Of a stretch of 64,000 nt of DNA, positions 10,455 through 18,746 are shown one piece after another. The notes below the pieces were generated by a model, which worked only from the letters and a program-made list of their open reading frames with translations, did no database searches and was not told the DNA's origin. The translations under genes were made by a program, and so were the position numbers. This stretch comes from Ktedonosporobacter rubrisoli (GTDB lineage: Bacteria > Chloroflexota > Ktedonobacteria > Ktedonobacterales > Ktedonobacteraceae). The number at the start of each line of letters is the position of its first letter. The first letter of the stretch is position 1. Location of the stretch: assembly GCF_004208415.1 (NCBI RefSeq), contig NZ_CP035758.1:3906001-3970000 (forward strand). Reading direction: 5' to 3'.

Positions 10455-10544
10455 GAAATTTCATCCTTTCTACTTGGAGAGAAGGGCGACTCCAGGTGAG
10501 GAAGGCCGCTCCAATCTCCAGCAAAACAATGCCATACTCTGACG

Positions 10545-11051
10545 TTACTCCACCTCCTCATGCAACAGGGCCCGCAGAGCAGCAGAGGCAGCAAACAACG
10601 TATGATCAGCAGCAAAAGGCAAAACCACCTCAGCTAACAGATGAGCCAATTGCTGACATTTGTCAGTTCCCAGGTGGCGCAACTGCTGAGCCAGGGGACT
10701 ATCTTCCGCGAGCTTTGGAATACTGGCCAGCAGCGCTTGTCCCTCATCGGTCAACACAAGCGGGATGCGCCGCCGATCAGTTGGATCAGGAATGCGCTTG
10801 AGAACTCCCCGCCGTTCCAATTGATCAACGGTGGGCAGTAACGTGGAGGGATCGAGAAGCAGAAAACGGCTCAGTTCAGCCAGCGTCAAGGGGTGCGGTC
10901 TAAGTGCGCGCAGAATGAGATACTGGCCAGGGCGCAGATCCACGCCGGACCGCTCAAGCCGTTGCACCAGTTCTTGCCTGGCAACCTTGTGGAGAAGCCC
11001 ACAGAGTAATTCCAGCTCGTAAGTGATTGCGGCATAATTTGGCGTATCCAC
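10545..11051 (-). CDS. MarR-family transcriptional regulator
   Basis: Winged-helix regulator of about 168 aa. The core reads LRPGQYLILRALRPHPLTLAEL, then the recognition helix region DPSTLLPTVDQLERRGVL and the wing DPTDRRRIPLVLTDEG, all hallmarks of MarR. I prefer the GTG at 11051, which has GAAGGAGA just upstream, over an ATG at 11099 that lacks a ribosome site and would put the palindrome at 11078-11091 inside the gene. It lies 90 bases upstream of the asparagine synthetase on the same strand and might control it, itself, or an upstream gene. The ligand is unknown. Confidence 0.85.
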   Translation of the reverse strand: MDTPNYAAITYELELLCGLLHKVARQELVQRLERSGVDLRPGQYLILRALRPHPLTLAELSRFLLLDPSTLLPTVDQLERRGVLKRIPDPTDRRRIPLVLTDEGQALLASIPKLAEDSPLAQQLRHLGTDKCQQLAHLLAEVVLPFAADHTLFAASAALRALLHEEVE

Positions 11052-11077
11052 AACACTCTCCTTCACAAAATATTGCG

Positions 11078-11091
11078 AAATCAAATGATTT
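11078..11091. promoter_or_regulatory. Candidate MarR operator (inverted repeat)
   Basis: AAATCA-AA-TGATTT is an inverted repeat with six-base perfect arms and a two-base spacer, lying 27-40 bases upstream of the preferred GTG start of the MarR gene. Position and size fit autoregulation by a MarR dimer. This is inference from symmetry and location only. Confidence 0.4.
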
Positions 11092-11658
11092 GTATCCAAA
11101 TAATAGCATTCCCAATGAATAGCGTCAAGATCAACTGCTTTTCTGGAGAATCAAGAAACCATGATCTTAGCAAAAGGGAAAGAGCAGATCATTCTTATTA
11201 GGGCCATCTTATGAGGGTGCCAGGGTCTTTTGCCCTCGGTACTGATAATTTGCAGCAGGTTCCTCTGCCAGCTGAAACAACAAGTGCCATGCCCTACATA
11301 TCCTTGGCAAGCTGAGTGCCACCAATGCGTTCAGGCGCTGATACAGGCACGCAAACTTAACTTGCTCTCACCACATGTGAAATATACTCCCTGAAATACT
11401 CCTCTGGGAGTTTGACGACCAAATGTCACAACGCTATACTTGCGAGAGGAGAGAGAGACAAGAAGGTGTGAACCTCATATCCTTCTCTTCTTCATTAAGG
11501 CCTTCGAGTATTAGACCTGAAGACGTTTCTGGAGAGATGAGCTTGTTTGATCTGTAAAGCGCGATGCGCCGCGAATGAAGAAGAAAACTAAAATCCACAA
11601 GGATATTTGGTGTGTTTTTCTCCCGATCAAGTTTGGAATTTATACCGAAGTGAGAAAT
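11092..11658. other. Intergenic, nothing recognised
   Basis: About 560 bases between divergent MarR and oxidoreductase genes. A frame running into the oxidoreductase from 11575 adds about 28 residues unlike the family and is rejected as its start. No repeat or RNA gene was recognised. Confidence 0.4.
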
Positions 11659-12570
11659 ATGATGAAAGCAGCGCAATTCAGCCAATTCGGGGGTCCCGAG
11701 GTCCTTGAGATCGTTGATCTTCCCGACCCGCATCCTGGTCCCGGCCAGGTCCGAATCGTCGTACACGCAGCCGGCATCAACGCGACCGAGTGGAAGCTGC
11801 GCAAGGGTCTGTTGAGCTTCGGCGCGGGGCTGCCGCAGACGACGGGGCGCGACGTCGCTGGCGTCGTCGACGAGGTTGGAGAAGGTGTTACAGATGTTGC
11901 TGTCGGCGACCGGGTATTTGGTGTCTCCGATGATGGCGCCGGAGCGGCCGAACTGGCGCTCCTAACCTATCGGGCACCGATTCCGCCGTCCCTCGGTTTC
12001 GTCGATGCCGCCGGCCTCCCCGTCGCGCTCGAAACGGCCACGCGCAGTCTGGACGCACTTAGCGTCGGCCGTGGAATCACCCTGCTCATCAACGGTGCCG
12101 CAGGTGGGATCGGCAGCACCGCCGTTCAACTCGCCGTCGCCCGTGGCACGCGCGTGATTGGCACCGCCAGTACCGCCAATCATGACTACCTTCGACTCCT
12201 CGGCGCAGAGCCCGTGACGTACGGCGAAGGCATGGCCGAACGCGTCAGCACCCTCGCGCCTGATGGCGTCGACGTCGCGCTCGACGTCGCTGGAAGTGGC
12301 GTACTACCCGAGCTGATCGATCTCGCTGGCTGCTCGCAGAACGTGGTTACACTCGCCGACATCGATGGAGCAAAACAGCACGGGGTACGTTTTAGCAACG
12401 GCTTTCAAGGCCACGCCTTTCACGCGCTTACCGAAATAGGAGCGCTCATAGAAGCCGGGCGCTTTTGGCTTCCCGTCGAGCGAACCTACCCCCTCGACGA
12501 GATCTCGGAAGCGCACCGCGTTAGTGAGTATGGGCACGTTCGAGGCAGGCTAGTGCTGATAATCGGCTAA
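11659..12570 (+). CDS. NADPH:quinone oxidoreductase-like MDR protein
   Basis: A 303-aa medium-chain dehydrogenase/reductase of the zinc-independent quinone oxidoreductase branch. It starts MMKAAQFSQFGGPEVLEIVD, has the GroES-like catalytic domain (VHAAGINATEWKLRKG), then the Rossmann motif LLINGAAGGIGSTAVQLAVA around residue 145, and ends VRGRLVLIIG. Cysteine zinc ligands are absent, as expected for the branch. The start at 11659 or 11662 is chosen by homology; the ribosome site is weak (GAAGTGAGA). Codon use is unlike the neighbours: GTC, GAC, CGC and GCC dominate and local GC is clearly higher, suggesting recent acquisition from a GC-rich, perhaps actinobacterial, donor. Confidence 0.85.
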   Translation: MMKAAQFSQFGGPEVLEIVDLPDPHPGPGQVRIVVHAAGINATEWKLRKGLLSFGAGLPQTTGRDVAGVVDEVGEGVTDVAVGDRVFGVSDDGAGAAELALLTYRAPIPPSLGFVDAAGLPVALETATRSLDALSVGRGITLLINGAAGGIGSTAVQLAVARGTRVIGTASTANHDYLRLLGAEPVTYGEGMAERVSTLAPDGVDVALDVAGSGVLPELIDLAGCSQNVVTLADIDGAKQHGVRFSNGFQGHAFHALTEIGALIEAGRFWLPVERTYPLDEISEAHRVSEYGHVRGRLVLIIG

Positions 12571-12994
12571 AGGCCGCGCTTCCGGTCTCATAGCCGATGA
12601 AGTCATCGCAAGTATCGACAACTACGTATGCAACTGCATAGTTGGGACGACGCGGTACAAATGGGCTTAAGCCAAAGGACGTGGCAATCATCTCGTCACC
12701 CAGGTAACTGAGCATCCTGCTGTCCTTGCTATCTACCAATTGTGGGTCACAAAATTATCGTGGGTCCTCTAGACGCTAATATCGGCATCGGGAAGTAAAG
12801 AGTCTTCACGGGCTTTGTACTGCCACTGCGCGTGATCCAGATATCGCTCGAACGCAAGCCCTTGCGCAGTGCGGAAAGGGCTCACAATTCGGAGGCATGC
12901 CGATCAATGATTTTTCTCTTGAGCAGCGCTGGCTTCTCTGCTATACTCCACACTGGGCAATGTTGGGGAATTACCCAGTATTTAACAGGAACCT
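12571..12994. other. Intergenic, nothing firm
   Basis: About 420 bases. A 72-codon minus-strand frame (12739-12521) overlaps the oxidoreductase end and lacks a ribosome site, so it is not called. An AGGAA ahead of 12995 serves the next gene. Confidence 0.4.
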
Positions 12995-15900
12995 ATGCCA
13001 AAGGAAACTGTATATAGTATTGTCTGGTCTGCGAAGGAAGATCTCTACGAGCTACACATTCCAGGAGACCATCAGGTATGGACACGCGAGGATGAGCGCT
13101 GGTTCTCCTGGCTCAAGCAATGTCCTTCCTTCGCTTTTCAGGGTCGATCTGGCCATATCACCCTCCTCAAGGAGCGGCGGCGCTATGGGGAGGGCTACTG
13201 GTATGCCTATCGCACCAGCCATAGACGTACGACGAAAAAATATGCCGGGCGCTCCGAGCATCTAACCTTCGCGCGTTTAGAGATGCTCGCCTCTGCTCTG
13301 GGAACCGGCGTCTCCCCTTTTCCTCAAGCAGTGGGACAGACCGCTGAGTCCACGCAGTCAGGTAGTTCCATGCTCATCCCCAAAATCCAGGCGCCCCGCC
13401 TGCAGAGTACTCATATCTCTCGCGAGCACTTACTGGCCCGCGTGGACGAGGGTCTTACGCGCCAGCTCACCCTACTCTGCGCCCCTGCTGGCTCTGGCAA
13501 GACGACCCTGCTGAGCCAGTGGCTTGCCTCCCGCGCTTCCTCCACTGGCACATCGGAACCTGTGGCCTGGCTCACCCTGGACGCAAGCGATAACGATCCC
13601 ATGCGTTTCTGGAGCTATCTTATCGCGGCCTGTCGGATCGCCAAGGCAGATTTTGGCCAGGCCGCGCTGACTCAACTGCAGAAACGCTGGCAACCATCCG
13701 TTGAACCAGCTTCCCTTGAGGGCGTTGTGACAACTTTTCTCAATGAACTGGCCAGTAGCAGTAAGCAACATATCCTGATCCTTGAAGATTATCATCTGAT
13801 TACCGAAGCCAGAGTTCACGAAACACTCAGTTTTTTACTCGCTCATCAGCCAACCACCCTCCACCTGGTCATAAGCGCACGTAGCGAGCCAGCGCTGCCC
13901 TTACCCAGGCTGCGTGCACGCAATGAGTTGAGTGAGATCCGCGCAAATGATCTGCGCTTCTCTCTGCAAGAGACGCGAGAATTCCTGCGCGTGGCCCGCG
14001 CGCCGCACCTTTCTGCAGAACATCTGCTCTATCTTGATACCCGCTTACAGGGATGGGCTGCCGGTCTGCGCCTGGCCGCCCTTACCCTGCAAAAATATAC
14101 TTCCGGACAGGAGGTAGGGCAGCTTCTGGCGGCACTCACCGGTAGCCATCGGCCGGTGCTGGACTATTTTATGGTAGAGGTCTTTGAGGCACAGCCTCCC
14201 GCTCTTCAGCATTTTCTGCTCCTGACGAGCGGACTCAAACAGCTGACGGCCTCTCTCTGCAATGCCGTGACGGACAGAAGCGATAGTGAACGTGTGCTGC
14301 ATGCCCTGGAACTAGCGAACCTTTTTCTTGAACCGTCCGGGGGAAGCGAACGCTGGTACCGTTACCATCCACTCTTTGCCGAGGCTCTCCAGTACGAGGC
14401 ACGTCAACGTCTGGGAGAAGAGGAGGCGCGGTCCGTTCTGTGCCGGGCCAGTCTATGGTATGAGCAGCAGGGACAATGGCCGGAGGCCGTCGAAAAAGCA
14501 TTACAGGCACAGGATAACACACGAGCAGCACAACTGCTTGAACTGATCTGCGAACTCTCCTCTGTACCACCCACCGGCGACTTATCTATCCTAACGCATT
14601 GGTTTGAGCAATTGCCAGCCGCCACATTCCAGCAGCGCCCGCACCTCTGCCTCTATTACGCCACAGCCCTATTGTATTCCCAAAACGGCGCGCCCTTGTC
14701 GCCATCTCTGCTGGTTCAGATTGAACATCTGCTCCTGCTGGCGAAAGAGGGCCTGAGCGGAACGGGCGAGAGGCGCGAACAGGGACGGCTCTTTGCCATG
14801 CGTGGTCTGCTGGCCTGGCGCCAGCAGGACATCAGAGAGGCCCAGACCTTTTCCGAGCGGGCCCTGTCCTGCCTAGAAGAAGACGATTCCTGGTATAGCA
14901 TCAGCTTGAATGTAATTGGACAGATCGCATTCCTGGCCGGGCACCTGGATCCTGCGCGCCAGTGCTTCCTCGCGGTGCTAGCGCGATGTGCGTCCAGCAG
15001 CAATCAGACACTCAAACGGGCAATGATCGGACGGTTAAGCATGATCAGTGTCGAGCAAGGCGATCTGTACCAGGCAGCATCCTCCATGCACAAGATGCTG
15101 GCTGAGGCTAGCCAGCAGAAGGACCTTGACGATATGTGCCTGACACACCTGGGGCTGGCATGGCTCTCCTACCTCTGGAATAAACTACCAGAGGCAGAAC
15201 AACAGGCACGGGAGGCGCTCCGCATTGGCGAGCTGCTGTTCCTGCTCTCACGCCGCATCAACGCACAATTGCTGCTGGTGCTCATCCAACACGCGCAAGG
15301 TCAACATAACGCCACGCAACAGTGTGCCGATCTCATACAACAGTTTCAGGAATACGAAGCACCTCAGCTTTACCGCGAGCTCGCTTTCTGGCAGGCCTCC
15401 CTTTGTTTCCTTGACGGCGATCTCTCTGCTGTTCAACGTTGGAACGATCTTCGTTCACAGCGTTTGGCAAGACCATCGCTCGCCCTATACGAACGGGAAG
15501 AGCTGCTGCTGGCCCGCTTTCTGCTGACCAGTGATAGGCAGACTGAGGCGTTGGAGCTCCTAGAGCCCTTGCTAAGAGACGCCCGAGCAGCAAAGCGTGC
15601 ACAAAGCATCATAGAGCTTCAGATCGTCATGGCCTGCGCGCACGCTCGCGCAGAACAGATGCACGAAGCGCAAGTTGCCCTGCATGAGGCTCTGGAACTG
15701 GCGCGCGCTGGGAAATATATCCGTCCGTTCCTGGATAAAGGGGAAGTCATGGCTCACCTGCTGCGCGTGGCCTTCACCCAGGTCCGCGAAAAGTCTCTCC
15801 AGGCCTACCTTCAGACCCTGCTGAGCGCATACGTTCGGAAACCATCGACCTCTCATTTCCTGGCAACTAGCCTGTCTGGCAACTCCCTCACCTCCAAGGA

Positions 15901-16072
15901 GCTTCAGGTCTTACGCCTCCTGTCCGCTGGATACTCCAATCCCGCCATTGCCCATGAACTCGTTGTCTCTGTTCACACTGTTCGTACCCAGGTCCGAAGT
16001 ATTTATAGCAAACTCAACGTGCATAATCGCCTCCAGGCAAGTGAGCTTGCGCGCCTGTTACACCTCCTGTAG
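12995..16072 (+). CDS. MalT-like LuxR regulator with an extra N-terminal domain
   Basis: A 1025-aa ATP-dependent LuxR-family (LAL/MalT-type) regulator. Residues 25-100 form a separate small domain (WFSWLKQCPSFAFQG, then GEGYWYAYRTSHRRTTKKY, then LTFARLEMLA). Its basic strand pattern recalls AP2/integrase arm-type DNA-binding domains; the same domain begins the protein at 34742. The STAND ATPase has Walker A APAGSGKT at 163-170 and a Walker B-like ILILEDYHLI. TPR-like helices follow from about 430 to 930. The C-terminal LuxR HTH starts LTSKELQVLRLLSAGYSN and ends near HNRLQASELARLL. The start codon follows AGGAA. Target genes are unknown; an FAD monooxygenase lies 170 bases downstream on the same strand. 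Confidence 0.88.
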   Translation: MPKETVYSIVWSAKEDLYELHIPGDHQVWTREDERWFSWLKQCPSFAFQGRSGHITLLKERRRYGEGYWYAYRTSHRRTTKKYAGRSEHLTFARLEMLASALGTGVSPFPQAVGQTAESTQSGSSMLIPKIQAPRLQSTHISREHLLARVDEGLTRQLTLLCAPAGSGKTTLLSQWLASRASSTGTSEPVAWLTLDASDNDPMRFWSYLIAACRIAKADFGQAALTQLQKRWQPSVEPASLEGVVTTFLNELASSSKQHILILEDYHLITEARVHETLSFLLAHQPTTLHLVISARSEPALPLPRLRARNELSEIRANDLRFSLQETREFLRVARAPHLSAEHLLYLDTRLQGWAAGLRLAALTLQKYTSGQEVGQLLAALTGSHRPVLDYFMVEVFEAQPPALQHFLLLTSGLKQLTASLCNAVTDRSDSERVLHALELANLFLEPSGGSERWYRYHPLFAEALQYEARQRLGEEEARSVLCRASLWYEQQGQWPEAVEKALQAQDNTRAAQLLELICELSSVPPTGDLSILTHWFEQLPAATFQQRPHLCLYYATALLYSQNGAPLSPSLLVQIEHLLLLAKEGLSGTGERREQGRLFAMRGLLAWRQQDIREAQTFSERALSCLEEDDSWYSISLNVIGQIAFLAGHLDPARQCFLAVLARCASSSNQTLKRAMIGRLSMISVEQGDLYQAASSMHKMLAEASQQKDLDDMCLTHLGLAWLSYLWNKLPEAEQQAREALRIGELLFLLSRRINAQLLLVLIQHAQGQHNATQQCADLIQQFQEYEAPQLYRELAFWQASLCFLDGDLSAVQRWNDLRSQRLARPSLALYEREELLLARFLLTSDRQTEALELLEPLLRDARAAKRAQSIIELQIVMACAHARAEQMHEAQVALHEALELARAGKYIRPFLDKGEVMAHLLRVAFTQVREKSLQAYLQTLLSAYVRKPSTSHFLATSLSGNSLTSKELQVLRLLSAGYSNPAIAHELVVSVHTVRTQVRSIYSKLNVHNRLQASELARLLHLL

Positions 16073-16240
16073 TAAGCCAAAAATCATCCACCATATCACG
16101 CAGTTGAGCGATGTGCCAGCCCTGCTTCATGCGCTACACTCCATAGGGAACAGGGGAAGGATCTGCATGATCGGTTGAAACGGCCTGCACCACTCTCCCC
16201 CTTTTTTAGAAGCGCCATAAAATGAAAGGAAGTCCTCTCT

Positions 16241-17776
16241 ATGATTTCATCCAATAGAAGCGATCCTGAACAGAGAATGGATACAGATGTCATAATTGTA
16301 GGAGCAGGCCCCGTTGGCCTGTTCCTCGCGAATGAACTGGGCTTGGCTGGCGTGCGCGCAGTGGTCCTGGAAAAACTGTCCAAACGCAGCGGACAATCGA
16401 AGGCAGGCGGGGTACAGCCACGCACGGCGGAGGTTCTGGATCTGCGCGGCCTGCTTTCGGAGCTTAAGAAGCAGGCGCTGCCTCGCGAGGCGATTGGTGG
16501 TCATTTCGCCGGATTGCCGGTCCCGTTGGATTGTCGTCCCTGGAACACACGCTATCCTTTCCCGCTGTCAATTCCCCAGGGGCGGATAGAAGCGTTTCTC
16601 GAAGAGAAACTGACCAGGTATGCCATTCCGCTCCGGTGGGGACAGACAATCATCGGCCTGGAGCAGGACGAGTCGGGCGTGACGGCCCTCGTTAGCGGGC
16701 CAGCTGGCGAGACGCACCTGCGAGCACGCTATCTAGTTGGCTGTGATGGTGGTCATAGCATGGTACGTAAGCTCGTCGGCGTCGATTTTCCCGGTCGAGA
16801 TGGCAAGTTCTCCATGGTCGTGGCCGATGTAAGGCTCGCCGGAGGAACAGGCAAAGTACCCACGCACACCAAACATTTCAGCGAGCATATTCAGCATAAT
16901 GAAAATGTTATAGGTATCCTTTCCCCGCTCGGCGACGGCGTTAGCCGCCTGATGTTTGGCGGACCCGAACAGCAAGTGCTTGCGCGCGACGCACCGATCA
17001 CTGAAACTGAGGTACGCACTGCTTTGCGTGCCTCCTATGGTTCCAATATCGAGTTGCAAGAAATCCTGTGGGCGTCCCGCTTCAGCGACGCATCGCGGCA
17101 GGTTGAGCACTACCAGGTAGGCAGGGTCTTCCTCGCAGGCGATGCCGCTCATATCCATCTTCCCACCGGCGGCCAGGGTCTCAACCTGGGCCTCCAGGAC
17201 GCATTCAATCTTGGCTGGAAACTGGCCGCGCAGGTGCAAGGCAAAGCACCCGCTGGGCTCCTGGAGAGCTATCACACAGAGCGCCACCCCATAGGAGCCC
17301 GAGTACTCCAAAACACCCGCGCGCAGGGCCTGTTGATGATGCTCCAGGGCGACGAGGACGGGTCCGCCCTGCGCGGACTTTTCATTGACCTGATGCGCCT
17401 CTCAGAGGCTAACCGCTACCTTTCGGGCATGATCTCCGGTCTCGATGTACAGTATGCTATGCCGGGCGCAGACTCTTCGGAGTTGATTGGCCGGCGTATG
17501 CTCGATCTGGATCTGTACTCCCCAACCGGTCAGACTCGCGTCAGCCAGTTATTGCATGCTGGTCGCGGCCTGCTTCTCGACTTGGGTAACCACGACGATC
17601 TGGCCGCCGTCGTGGCCAAGTGGTCAGCGCAAGTAGATTATATACAGGCCAGCACACCCGCTGGTTTTGTTGGCAGCGCCGTCCTGGTCCGCCCTGACGG
17701 CTACATTTGCTGGGCTGAAGAAAACACCAGCCCCGACGTCGAGACTGCCCTATGCACCTGGTTTGGTTCGTGCTAG
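16241..17776 (+). CDS. FAD-dependent aromatic monooxygenase (PheA/TfdB type)
   Basis: Group A flavoprotein monooxygenase of 511 aa that would hydroxylate or epoxidise an aromatic or polyketide-like substrate with NAD(P)H and oxygen. FAD motifs are all visible: GAGPVG near residue 28, the DG motif CDGGHSMVRKLVG near 168, and the GD motif VFLAGDAAHIHLPTGGQG near 300. The C-terminal thioredoxin-like tail ends VLVRPDGYICWA. Length is normal for the PheA/TfdB and rifampicin monooxygenase group. AAAGGAAG precedes the ATG. It may be co-transcribed with the MalT-like regulator just upstream, which could be its activator. The substrate cannot be told; antibiotic modification is possible but unproven. 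Confidence 0.85.
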   Translation: MISSNRSDPEQRMDTDVIIVGAGPVGLFLANELGLAGVRAVVLEKLSKRSGQSKAGGVQPRTAEVLDLRGLLSELKKQALPREAIGGHFAGLPVPLDCRPWNTRYPFPLSIPQGRIEAFLEEKLTRYAIPLRWGQTIIGLEQDESGVTALVSGPAGETHLRARYLVGCDGGHSMVRKLVGVDFPGRDGKFSMVVADVRLAGGTGKVPTHTKHFSEHIQHNENVIGILSPLGDGVSRLMFGGPEQQVLARDAPITETEVRTALRASYGSNIELQEILWASRFSDASRQVEHYQVGRVFLAGDAAHIHLPTGGQGLNLGLQDAFNLGWKLAAQVQGKAPAGLLESYHTERHPIGARVLQNTRAQGLLMMLQGDEDGSALRGLFIDLMRLSEANRYLSGMISGLDVQYAMPGADSSELIGRRMLDLDLYSPTGQTRVSQLLHAGRGLLLDLGNHDDLAAVVAKWSAQVDYIQASTPAGFVGSAVLVRPDGYICWAEENTSPDVETALCTWFGSC

Positions 17777-17931
17777 CTCCAACTTAGCATTCAGGACTGC
17801 TGCTCAGTTGATGTATCGGCCTTTTCCTAAGCAATGTCATCACACCAGATCCCATCTCCTCCACGGAGCTGTGTTTCCCTTGTTATTCATCTTTCGTGAC
17901 GACTCCACCACGGCTCAAGCCCGGGGCTTCT

Positions 17932-17950
17932 CAGGGGCACGTCCCCTGAA
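17932..17950. repeat. Subterminal hairpin of the IS200/IS605 element
   Basis: Seven-base perfect stem with a five-base loop, next to the palindrome AAGCCCGGGGCTT. Probably the right-end structure recognised by TnpA; it could also act as a transcription stop for tnpB. Confidence 0.5.
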
Positions 17951-17977
17951 GGCTCCGTCCGAGCCCGGGTCTTCTTG

Positions 17978-18180
17978 AATGGATGTTCTTGTACTCCTCT
18001 CGAAGCTCCTTGATCTCAGGAAGTTGCATGGCCTGTTGATTGTAGGTGGTTCCTTTGCCAGTGTACGTGTAGATTTCCTGGCGGCGGCATTGGAGAGTTC
18101 GCGGCAGCGTGAGAGCGTCCGCTACAAGTGCTCAATTTGCTTCTTGGTAGGATAGAGCCCGAATTTGTAGGGTTTCTTAG
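17978..18180 (-). pseudogene. tnpB: tnpB remnant, RNA-guided nuclease family
   Basis: On the minus strand just after tnpA the frame reads KKPYKFGLYPTKKQIEHL, an in-frame stop, then RTLSRCRELSNAAARKS, then after a frameshift TTYNQQAMQLPEIKELREEY. This is the N-terminus of TnpB (YKFRLYPT-Q, CR-LYN). After about 65 codons it runs directly into the end hairpin, so the RuvC-like and zinc-finger parts are deleted. It cannot encode a nuclease. Confidence 0.75.
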
Positions 18181-18581
18181 ACGTGCTTTTGCTCCTCAAC
18201 GTACTGCTTCATGGCCGAGAGAGGAGCAGCACCCACCGTACTCACAAAATAGGAATTGGTCCACAGTGTTGGCAATTTCTGTTTGAGCATGGGAAATTCT
18301 CGCCGCCAAAGACGAGAGGATCGACCTTTAAGCAACTTGACCAGCCGATGAATGCCAAATTGAGGGTCACACTCAATGAGGATATGGACGTGATCAGGCA
18401 TGACTTCTAAACTCAGAATATCGGCCTCAAACTCTTGTGTCACTTCCGCTATGATTTGTTTCAAACGTTCTGCCACCTGTTCGATTAACACTTTCCGGCG
18501 ATATTTTGGGCAGAACACGACATGATATTTGCAGGAGTAGTACACGTTTCTCTGCGATTTGTAGCGTATGGCGGTTTTCAT
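18177..18581 (-). CDS. tnpA: IS200/IS605 transposase TnpA
   Basis: A 134-aa HUH-type Y1 transposase for single-strand transposition. The HUH pair is in MPDHVHILIE and the catalytic tyrosine is in the C-terminal helix MKQYVEEQKHV. The N-terminal CKYHVVFCPKYRRKVL and central LVKLLKGRSSR are standard for the family. Length is normal and there is no internal stop, so it may be active. No good ribosome site is seen, which is usual for these weakly expressed genes. Confidence 0.93.
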   Translation of the reverse strand: MKTAIRYKSQRNVYYSCKYHVVFCPKYRRKVLIEQVAERLKQIIAEVTQEFEADILSLEVMPDHVHILIECDPQFGIHRLVKLLKGRSSRLWRREFPMLKQKLPTLWTNSYFVSTVGAAPLSAMKQYVEEQKHV

Positions 18582-18746
18582 AGAAACAGTATTTTATGAT
18601 CTATCTATTGTCAAGAAGGAGGATGAACCCACTTCCCAGCCGGCCCATAAGGAACAGCCCTGCTCTCCCTACGTCTGAAGCTGAGGGTTTCACGGGCCGG
18701 TTTGATAAATAAATGTATAGGAGATGGATAACAAGGGTCTGCATAT

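Larger units (their letters stand above)
17910..18710 (-). mobile_element. IS200/IS605-type insertion sequence, degraded
   Basis: Contains an intact tnpA (18177-18581) and a ruined tnpB (about 17978-18180). At the distal end the sequence forms a compact hairpin (TCAGGGG-CACGT-CCCCTGA at 17932-17950) flanked by GC-rich inverted segments. At the other end CCGGCCC and GGGCCGG (about 18637-18690) pair across a loop. Subterminal hairpins instead of terminal inverted repeats are typical of this family, which moves as single-stranded DNA. The exact ends are estimates. Confidence 0.6.

Noticed and set aside
12521..12739. Possible 72-aa minus-strand protein
   Set aside because: No ribosome site, overlaps the oxidoreductase end, and no recognisable family.
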